Both the position numbers and the translations under genes were made by a program. Below are positions 62,201 through 64,000 of a DNA stretch of 64,000 bases, piece after piece. The notes under the pieces are model-generated. The model searched no databases and had not been told where the DNA came from. It saw nothing but the letters and a program-made list of their open reading frames with translations. The stretch spans positions 3,461,001-3,525,000 of the forward strand of contig NC_061152.1 of NCBI RefSeq assembly GCF_905220365.1, read 5' to 3'. Position 1 is the first letter of the stretch, and each line of letters opens with the position of its first letter. The DNA comes from Vanessa cardui (Eukaryota > Arthropoda > Insecta > Lepidoptera > Nymphalidae).

Positions 62201-63978
62201 GCCACCTGATGGTAAGTAGTCACCATCCCCCATAGACAATGAAGCTGTAAGAAATATTAAGTATTCCTTACATCGTCAATGTGCCAACAACCTTGGAAAC
62301 TACAATGTTATGTCCCTTGTGCCTGTAGTTACACTGGCTCATTCACCCTTCAAACCGGAACACAACAATACTGAGTACTGTTATTTGGCGGTAGAATAAC
62401 TGATGAGTGGGTGGTACCTACCCAGACGGGCTTGCACAAAGCCCTACCACCAAGAAACGTCGTATACATATTCAATTTTCAGACATTTCGACTATTTCTC
62501 CAACCGTTATCTATCAGACCTCGTCATGGATTACATATACCATATATTACATACAACAGATCGACTATATGTGAGAAGCGTACGTTGGTTCCTAATCTTT
62601 TGGACCTCAAATGTCATCAAATCCCTAACAAAAACTGCACTTTTATCGAGGGATAATTTGAAATTAATTATAATAACTTCTCGGTAGAATCTACTTTCCG
62701 AACCCGTGGTAGCTTCACTTAATTGTTAATCGATTCAAAAGTGCTTGTAAAAGCCCACTTGAATAAAGATTATTTTGATTTTGATTTTTAATACCTTAAA
62801 ATCAAACTAGTATAGAATATCTAGTGAATAGTATCACCAACCAATATACTTATAAAGCAATCAGGACTAAATTAGCCATTTCCCCTTACCCTCCTCTTCG
62901 GGGGGCTATCAAAAAAACATTTTTATTCTTAATTACCGAAGATATGCCATCATCCTTTTCAAATCTTTAACAATAATACTAACAATTTATATTTCAAAAT
63001 TTTCCAAATCCAATTTTTTTGTCCAAATTGATAATCAGACCATTAAAAAGTACTGTCTTCTTCTTTCAAACGTAAAATCAATTATGACGGAAAGAGAACA
63101 CACGTCGTTCCACAAGACAGACGCTAAACTTGTGGTCGACATGACACAGCAAATTTAATGTATGATTTAAACAATACTATATATGTAAATAGTTTTTACG
63201 ATACTGATTGATAATAAAAATATTACACAAACATCGTAGCCATCTGATGAAATCATTGACGATATTGTGATAAATAAGACACTAATTTCTGACATATATT
63301 AAGTACATCATGGAGATATACAATTATGACGTGATTTTTTTTTTAAGAGTCTAGTTGGCCCATTGGTTAGAACGCGTTCATCTTAACCGATGATTGCGGG
63401 TTCAAACCCAGGCAAGCACCGCTGTATCATGTGCTTAATTTGCCTTTATAATTCATCTTCCTTCCAGGCTTCCTCTCCCTTTGAGGAGAAGGTTTGGGAC
63501 ATATTCCACCACGCTGCTCCAATGCGGGTTGGTGGAATACACATGTGGCTGAACTTCTATGAAATTTGTCATATGCAGGTTTCCTGACGATGTTTTCCTT
63601 CACCGCTGAGAACGAGATGAATTATAAAGACAAATTAAGCACACGAATCAGCGGTGCTTGCCTGACTCGATTTGCTGATAACTCAGCTATATCACTACTA
63701 AGAGTTTATGATTTACATATCTTAATTTATAATACAACACCATTACACTTATCAACTCATATCCACTATAATTTTATTTCTAAATTCTGATAACAGTTTC
63801 GTCCATAGAGAATATCATAGATTAACCGAGCTTTCGACCAATGACATCGCGTCGATTTGCCGCCAATTGTTTATGATCTCTCTCATGATTCGTATATATT
63901 TACCTGCCCATCATGGCCGACCCTCGCCCAGCTCTTCCTCGCCCTCCCCTTCCTCCTTGTCGCGACTCCGGCCGTCAT
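31270..63978 (-). CDS. larp: larp / LARP1 La-related protein, 25-exon model, 1060 codons
   Basis: La-related protein 1, a cytoplasmic RNA-binding regulator of TOP mRNAs downstream of TORC1. Exons are listed separately; all joins are GT-AG and the summed coding length is a multiple of three. Order along the protein: [13 protein letters not shown] (26-40), [10 protein letters not shown], an RGG-like and RA-rich stretch, the La motif (about 249-312, [20 protein letters not shown]), an acidic Pro/Glu linker (364-458), a PAM2-like [10 protein letters not shown] (495-524), [45 protein letters not shown], and the DM15 region (832-961) that binds the mRNA cap and +1 nucleotide. Length matches human LARP1 (about 1020-1100). 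Exons are GC-rich in AT-rich introns. One or more small exons could be missing between 41159 and 39842, where human LARP1 has extra sequence. The first exon (63978-63904) is tentative and further 5' exons may lie right of the window. Confidence 0.96.
31472..31777. mobile_element. TIR MITE family A
   Basis: AGTACGATACAACTCAGATG to TAAGTTGTGTCGTATT; larp last intron. Confidence 0.8.
32150..32275 (-). mobile_element. SINE type 2, head only
   Basis: AGGAATCGAACCCGGTACCT and the CGACCACGGAGGTC end; abuts 32281. Confidence 0.65.
32329..32423 (-). CDS. larp: larp exon (C-terminal tail)
   Basis: Acceptor CAG 32426-32424, donor GTGAGT at 32328. Phase dictates [20 protein letters not shown], then [12 protein letters not shown] weak acceptor tract makes the exact start less sure. 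Confidence 0.78.
32455..32680 (-). mobile_element. SINE type 2
   Basis: ATATGAGACAACATCACATA to TTCCACGGAGGTCGTC; inserted about 30 bp upstream (in mRNA sense) of the larp exon starting 32423. Confidence 0.75.
33025..33360. repeat. Tandem repeat, ~160-bp units
   Basis: CGCAATGTATCGCAGTTTGC occurs repeatedly with TGTCCCCTGTGTGC and CCCCGTGGGGCTA; part of the unit looks derived from repeat D. larp intron. Confidence 0.7.
33373..33506 (-). CDS. larp: larp exon (post-DM15, Gly/Arg-rich)
   Basis: Acceptor TAG 33509-33507 after a C-run tract; donor GTAACG at 33372. Encodes [18 protein letters not shown] and [20 protein letters not shown]. Confidence 0.87.
33570..33800 (-). mobile_element. LINE family E 3' end, inverted
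   Basis: AAATCAAAATAAACTTTATT to the CTGCTTGGAAGTCAACAGG end. Confidence 0.7.
34278..34411 (-). CDS. larp: larp exon (DM15 box C)
   Basis: Acceptor CAG 34414-34412, donor GTATGT at 34277. Encodes [20 protein letters not shown], then [13 protein letters not shown]; last DM15 repeat. Confidence 0.97.
34455..34700 (+). mobile_element. SINE type 1, head-truncated
   Basis: B box GGGTTCAAACCC and body; larp intron. Confidence 0.65.
34859..35092 (+). mobile_element. SINE type 2, full length
   Basis: ACGACCTCCGTGGTCGAGTG, B box GGGTTCGATTCCCGG; ends about 20 bp before the larp exon boundary at 35116. Confidence 0.8.
35116..35261 (-). CDS. larp: larp exon (DM15 box B)
   Basis: Acceptor CAG 35264-35262, donor GTACGA at 35115. 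Encodes [20 protein letters not shown], then a helix ending TLADYEK; box B with cap-contacting residues. Confidence 0.97.
35491..35575 (+). repeat. Dispersed repeat (as at 4790)
   Basis: GAAACGTCGGGATGTTAAAA, ends CTAGTTTTATTT. Confidence 0.55.
35600..35866 (+). mobile_element. Helitron-like repeat, intact reference copy
   Basis: Begins near TAGTATAAAACAAAGTCGCT and ends GGGGGCGGGTCGCTAAT; used to infer the nested insertion at 9836. Confidence 0.65.
35971..36247. mobile_element. TIR MITE family A, internal deletion
   Basis: AGTACGACACATCTCAGATA to TAAGTTGTGTCGTACT; larp intron. Confidence 0.75.
36331..36439 (-). CDS. larp: larp exon (DM15 box A)
   Basis: Acceptor CAG 36442-36440, donor GTATGC at 36330. 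Encodes [20 protein letters not shown] and [16 protein letters not shown], box A of the cap-binding DM15 domain. Confidence 0.97.
36460..36560 (+). repeat. Two-copy ~53-bp tandem repeat
   Basis: CTTATAGTTATATAATAAAC and GTGTGTCACACTATCGTA, twice. Confidence 0.7.
36891..37501 (-). repeat. 155-bp tandem array carrying copies of a larp splice donor
   Basis: AACTCTCCCCCCTAAATCGT starts at 36891, 37046, 37201 and 37356: period 155. Each unit ends with a copy of the larp exon edge and donor (CTTACCCTTAAGACA on plus), at 37035, 37190 and 37345; the real donor is at 37501. Units also hold a LINE family E 3' end. Confidence 0.92.
37502..37653 (-). CDS. larp: larp exon (start of DM15 region)
   Basis: Acceptor CAG 37656-37654, donor GTGAGT at 37501. 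Encodes [20 protein letters not shown] and [16 protein letters not shown]. Its 3' edge and donor are repeated in a 155-bp tandem array in the following intron. Confidence 0.96.
37880..38130 (-). mobile_element. SINE type 1, diverged
   Basis: AGTAAATATCCCATTGCTGG; body inverted. Confidence 0.6.
38140..38417 (+). repeat. Dispersed repeat D
   Basis: GGACCACCTGATGGTAAGTG to AGAGCCCTACCACCAAG. Confidence 0.7.
38483..38593 (-). CDS. larp: larp exon ([12 protein letters not shown])
   Basis: Acceptor CAG 38596-38594, donor GTAGGA at 38482. Encodes [20 protein letters not shown], then [16 protein letters not shown]; near identity to LARP1 KTRHSSNPPLESHVGWVMD. Confidence 0.95.
38652..38955 (-). mobile_element. 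SINE type 1, full length
   Basis: (CAA)n tail, CCACTGCTGGGCTAAAGGCC, and GGGTTTGAACCCGCAATCAT (B box inverse). Confidence 0.8.
39295..39480 (+). repeat. Dispersed repeat with (CTGT)n
   Basis: ATATTACAAATGTGAAAGTA, CTGT tetranucleotides, then GAACCGAATTAGATGAAATT; relatives at 14725, 52705 and 58990. Confidence 0.5.
39745..39842 (-). CDS. larp: larp exon (RTARFY)
   Basis: Acceptor TAG 39845-39843, donor GTGAGT at 39744. Encodes [20 protein letters not shown] and [12 protein letters not shown] (cf. SRFYPVVKE in LARP1). Confidence 0.88.
40084..40494. mobile_element. TIR MITE family J
   Basis: Ends CAATAGGCTATTTGAC and GTCAAATAGCCAATTG; internal GTTTGTCACGTGACACAAAT and GTGACGTCATCG. Copies at 51235-51560 and 55627-56047. 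Confidence 0.75.
40725..40945 (-). mobile_element. SINE type 2, decayed
   Basis: ATGAGACAACATCATAAACA; a piece of another repeat is inserted. Confidence 0.55.
40950..41155 (+). repeat. Two-copy 122-bp tandem repeat, G-rich
   Basis: TATCTATGCGACCGAGTCT at about 40962 and 41084 with runs of 7-13 G; touches the donor of the larp exon ending 41159. Confidence 0.75.
41159..41281 (-). CDS. larp: larp exon (SREQFEA, polyproline)
   Basis: Acceptor CAG 41284-41282, donor GTAAGT at 41158. Encodes [20 protein letters not shown] and an 8-Pro run; ISREQF is shared with LARP1. Confidence 0.9.
41310..41587 (-). mobile_element. SINE type 1
   Basis: (CAA)n tail, CTGCTGGGCTAAAGGCCTCC; ends GGGCCATCTCGACTC. 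Tail starts 29 bp upstream (mRNA sense) of the larp exon at 41281. Confidence 0.8.
41925..42128 (+). mobile_element. LINE family E 3' end
   Basis: TTAATACCTGTTGACTACCA to TATTTTGATTTTG. Confidence 0.65.
42274..42330 (-). CDS. larp: larp exon (small, [10 protein letters not shown])
   Basis: Acceptor CAG 42333-42331, donor GTGAGT at 42273. 19 codons: [19 protein letters not shown], matching INDGLFYYEQDLW of LARP1. Confidence 0.92.
42540..42690 (+). repeat. Dispersed repeat (as at 4790)
   Basis: GTAAAGTGCTCGAAACGTCG, AAATGTGTAATAATCGCGAA. Confidence 0.55.
42936..43203 (+). mobile_element. SINE type 1
   Basis: CGAGTCGAGATGGCCCAGTG, B box GGGTTCAAACCC. Confidence 0.75.
43244..43397 (-). CDS. 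larp: larp exon (ILIVTQT-like)
   Basis: Acceptor CAG 43400-43398, donor GTGTGT at 43243. Encodes [20 protein letters not shown] and [19 protein letters not shown], closely matching LARP1. Confidence 0.95.
43665..43830 (+). repeat. Dispersed repeat (as at 1275)
   Basis: TGGAATGTCTATAATATTAA, AAACGGCCGGACCGATTTTT. Confidence 0.55.
43972..44142 (-). mobile_element. SINE type 2, head-truncated
   Basis: ATATGAGACAACATCACATA to GGGAATCGAACCCGGGACCT. Confidence 0.7.
44245..44676 (+). repeat. Two tandem copies of repeat D
   Basis: First copy 44245-44495, second (3' part) 44510-44676; both end in CTTGCACAAAGGCCTACCA. Confidence 0.7.
44695..44915 (-). mobile_element. SINE type 2
   Basis: Full inverted copy ending ACCATGGAGGTCGTC, 33 bp past the larp exon ending 44948. 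Confidence 0.8.
44948..45093 (-). CDS. larp: larp exon (NTFTDAW)
   Basis: Acceptor CAG 45096-45094, donor GTCAGT at 44947. Encodes [13 protein letters not shown], then [20 protein letters not shown] and TDAW, conserved in LARP1. Two extra copies of its 5' edge lie upstream in the intron. Confidence 0.94.
45075..45440 (-). repeat. Three ~120-bp tandem units containing a larp 3' splice site
   Basis: GAGCGACGCTTCACCTGCA (or its variant) at 45080, 45200 and 45322. Unit 1 overlaps the 5' edge of the larp exon 45093-44948; units 2 and 3 place copies of its acceptor at 45216-45214 and 45338-45336. Units also carry ATATAGTACGACACAAGTTA, a MITE family A end. Confidence 0.92.
45679..45758 (-). CDS. 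larp: larp exon
   Basis: Acceptor CAG 45761-45759, donor GTAGAT at 45678. Encodes [20 protein letters not shown] and DPDVWTE, matching the position of SENWIEV in LARP1. Confidence 0.88.
46088..46388 (-). mobile_element. SINE type 1, full length
   Basis: CCACTGCTGGGCTAAAGGCC to GGGCCATCTCGA. Confidence 0.8.
46589..46677 (-). CDS. larp: larp exon (PAM2-like motif)
   Basis: Acceptor CAG 46680-46678, donor GTAAAC at 46588. Encodes [23 protein letters not shown] with the upstream LNP is like the LLNCPEFVPRQ poly(A)-binding-protein contact of LARP1. Confidence 0.9.
47340..47640 (+). mobile_element. LINE family E 3' end
   Basis: AAAAGGCGTATTATTCGATA to TATACTTTGATTTTGAT; flanked by a duplicated CCGAGTAGTGTTTACCGACT (47281 and 47662), a possible large duplication or gene-conversion tract. 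Confidence 0.7.
47733..47840 (-). CDS. larp: larp exon (hydrophobic/proline linker)
   Basis: Acceptor CAG 47843-47841, donor GTACCG at 47732. The frame imposed by both neighbours gives [20 protein letters not shown] and [11 protein letters not shown]. Confidence 0.8.
48057..48117. repeat. Inverted repeat, 14-bp perfect arms
   Basis: AACTCCATTCCCTT at 48057 and AAGGGAATGGAGTT at 48104, AT-rich loop. Confidence 0.7.
48240..48408 (-). mobile_element. SINE type 2, decayed
   Basis: GGCCGGGAATCGAACCCGGG with a diverged body. Confidence 0.6.
48490..48776 (-). CDS. larp: larp exon (acidic Pro/Glu linker)
   Basis: Acceptor CAG 48779-48777, donor GTTAGT at 48489. 95 codons dominated by Pro, Glu, Thr and Asp (PEST-like), for example [20 protein letters not shown]. 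Low complexity; probably a fast-evolving disordered linker. Confidence 0.87.
49050..49156 (-). mobile_element. SINE type 2, internally deleted
   Basis: ATATAAGTAGCTAAAGCACT joined to GGGAATCGAACCTGGGACC. Confidence 0.6.
49188..49694. mobile_element. Foldback element with ~70-bp TIRs
   Basis: ACTATAGTTTGTTCGCGTTA at the left and its inverse at the right; TIRs run through AATGCAGTGAGTTGTCAT and CCGCCCCCTGACCAATCAAA. About 505 bp, AT-rich middle, no ORF. larp intron. Confidence 0.8.
49744..49944 (+). mobile_element. PolyA-tailed retroelement, short copy, at a larp donor
   Basis: Flanked by ACATTCAACT (49734-49743 and 49945-49954); body equals 25893-26083; A tail. Three bases of the right duplication are inside the GTGAGT donor of the larp exon ending 49958. 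Confidence 0.88.
49958..50110 (-). CDS. larp: larp exon (EPTKWP after La motif)
   Basis: Acceptor CAG 50113-50111, donor GTGAGT at 49957. Encodes [20 protein letters not shown] (cf. EPEKWPLP in LARP1) and an acidic tail. A LINE-like insertion sits a few bases beyond the donor. Confidence 0.92.
50111..50488 (-). repeat. larp intron made mostly of (CA)n/(GT)n
   Basis: From about 50140 to 50475 the plus strand is GT repeats broken by GGGCGGTGTGT words every 30-40 bp; the intron is only 378 bp and joins the La-motif exon to the next. Confidence 0.93.
50489..50678 (-). CDS. larp: larp exon (La motif)
   Basis: Acceptor CAG 50681-50679, donor GTGAGA at 50488. Encodes [19 protein letters not shown], then [19 protein letters not shown] and [17 protein letters not shown]. 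Tyr, Phe and FLRRKM residues of the La-motif RNA pocket are kept. Confidence 0.97.
50745..51035 (-). mobile_element. SINE type 1, full length
   Basis: (CAA)n tail to TGCACGCGTTCTAACCACTG. Confidence 0.8.
51235..51560. mobile_element. TIR MITE family J
   Basis: TTGTCACGTGACACAAAACG, AAGTGACGTCACCGACC, ends GTCAAATAGCCTATTAG. Confidence 0.7.
52125..52288 (-). CDS. larp: larp exon (pre-La helix)
   Basis: Acceptor TAG 52291-52289 after a C-run polypyrimidine tract; donor GTGAGT at 52124. Encodes [20 protein letters not shown] and [14 protein letters not shown], which leads into the La motif. Confidence 0.93.
52840..53050 (-). mobile_element. Helitron-like repeat, inverted
   Basis: AACACGCCCCGGATTCGTAC to AAGCTACTTTGTTTTATACT. 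Confidence 0.6.
54002..54070. promoter_or_regulatory. CRE and E-box cluster in larp intron
   Basis: CCACGTGG at 54005-54012, TGACGTCA at 54018-54025, CCACGTGG again at 54060-54067. Consensus-level matches to CREB/ATF and bHLH sites; no other evidence of function. Confidence 0.3.
54250..54512 (+). repeat. Dispersed repeat D
   Basis: GGTTGGCGGACGAGCATACG to CTACCCAGACGGGCTTG. Confidence 0.7.
55104..55250 (-). mobile_element. SINE type 1, truncated
   Basis: GCCTGTAAATTTCCCACTGC; broken by the MITE fragment at 55253. Confidence 0.65.
55253..55433. mobile_element. TIR MITE family A, right half
   Basis: AAATCGACGCGTCAAATTGA to GAGTTGTGTCGTACT; nested in a SINE whose remainder may resume at 55506 (TCGTGAGGAAACCTGCAT). 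Confidence 0.65.
55627..56047. mobile_element. TIR MITE family J
   Basis: CAATAGGCTATTTGTCAATG to GTCAAATAGCCTATTG. Confidence 0.75.
56045..56237 (+). mobile_element. SINE type 1, internally deleted
   Basis: GGAGCCGAGATAGCTAAGTT, GGGTTCATACCC, then GGCCCAGCAGTGGGAAATTT. Confidence 0.65.
56540..56815 (-). mobile_element. Helitron-like repeat, inverted
   Basis: GCACGGGTGCAATACTGATA to CGACTTCGTTTTATACTATG. Confidence 0.6.
57820..57974 (-). CDS. larp: larp exon (RG/RA-rich)
   Basis: Acceptor CAG 57977-57975, donor GTAACC at 57819. Encodes [20 protein letters not shown], an Arg-Ala run, and [15 protein letters not shown]; equivalent to the RG-rich stretch before the La motif in human LARP1. 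Very GC-rich. Confidence 0.9.
58147..58442 (-). mobile_element. SINE type 1
   Basis: CAACAACAGCCTTTAAATTC to GCGGCCATCTCGACTC. Confidence 0.75.
58682..58795 (-). CDS. larp: larp exon ([10 protein letters not shown])
   Basis: Acceptor CAG 58798-58796, donor GTATGA at 58681. Encodes [20 protein letters not shown], conserved with KHKWVPLQID in LARP1. Confidence 0.93.
59816..59933 (-). CDS. larp: larp exon (charged linker)
   Basis: Acceptor CAG 59936-59934, donor GTTCGT at 59815. Encodes [20 protein letters not shown] and [19 protein letters not shown]; a His-rich linker with no domain. Confidence 0.85.
61142..61370 (-). mobile_element. SINE type 2, full length
   Basis: ATATGAGACAACATCACATA to CGACCACGGAGGTCGT. 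Confidence 0.8.
61732..61851 (-). CDS. larp: larp exon (GDDWPTLG motif)
   Basis: Acceptor CAG 61854-61852, donor GTAAGA at 61731. Encodes [20 protein letters not shown], corresponding to DFGDAINWPTPGE in human LARP1, then a His-rich tail. 40 codons, phase 0 at both ends. Confidence 0.93.
62165..62456 (+). repeat. Dispersed repeat D
   Basis: GATTGGCGAACGAGCATATG to AAAGCCCTACCACCAAG. Confidence 0.7.
62672..62790 (+). mobile_element. LINE family E 3' end, short
   Basis: TTCTCGGTAGAATCTACTTT to TATTTTGATTTTGAT. Confidence 0.65.
63346..63668. mobile_element. Two head-to-head SINE type 1 fragments
   Basis: Plus-strand head 63346-63455 (GGGTTCAAACCCAGGCAAGC) meets a minus-strand body 63463-63668 (CTTCCTCTCCCTTTGAGGAG); the join forms an imperfect inverted repeat. 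Confidence 0.7.
63904..63978 (-). CDS. larp: larp candidate 5' coding exon
   Basis: ATG 63978-63976, donor GTAAAT at 63903; 25 codons ending in phase 0, matching the phase-0 start of the next exon. Peptide begins [20 protein letters not shown]. An in-frame TAG sits five codons upstream. The basic character resembles the QRKG stretch before the WP motif in LARP1, but there is no strong homology, so it could be a chance frame. Confidence 0.4.
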
Positions 63979-64000
63979 TATACAAAACTTATCCTACACT

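Overview
The window is nuclear DNA of a moth or butterfly, most likely a nymphalid-type butterfly (inference). It has split genes with GT-AG introns, AT-rich introns, and dense short interspersed repeats of the tRNA-derived types that fill lepidopteran genomes. No prokaryotic, plasmid or viral gene was seen. Exons were joined by hand from reading frame, splice sites and similarity to remembered families; every junction keeps frame.

Three protein genes are present. (1) 319-10656, plus strand: the last nine exons of the DEAD-box helicase DDX41 (Drosophila abstrakt), from the Q-motif region to the C-terminal zinc knuckle; the 5' exons lie left of the window. (2) 14035-22036, minus strand: a six-exon gene of 396 codons with a divergent THAP (C2CH) zinc finger at its N terminus, an acidic middle and a basic nuclear-localisation-like stretch. 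(3) 31270-63978, minus strand: larp (LARP1), 25 exons in this model (the first tentative), 1060 codons, with a GDDWP motif, a La motif, a PAM2-like FVP motif and a C-terminal DM15 cap-binding region. DDX41 and the THAP gene converge; larp lies upstream of the THAP gene on the same strand.

Layout: 1-10.7 kb DDX41 exons among transposons, a 66-bp minisatellite and a CA microsatellite; 10.7-14.0 kb intergenic repeats; 14.0-22.0 kb THAP gene, with a large inverted repeat in intron 1; 22.1-27.2 kb AT-rich intergenic sequence with a few repeats and an E2F-like palindrome; 27.2-31.3 kb an unusually repeat-free stretch that is probably the long 3'UTR of larp; 31.3-64.0 kb larp exons separated by repeat-laden introns.

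The genes do not form a pathway. Roles known for the families are RNA helicase and splicing/innate sensing (DDX41), DNA-binding regulator (THAP) and control of TOP-mRNA translation and stability (LARP1). The most notable observations concern repeats at exon edges. The larp intron after the exon ending at 37502 is a 155-bp tandem array whose units each carry a copy of that exon's 5' splice site. The larp exon starting at 45093 has its 3' splice site copied twice upstream in 120-bp units. A LINE-like insertion has a target duplication overlapping a larp splice donor. A MITE ends 23 bp before a DDX41 acceptor. I found no convincing new multi-gene system.
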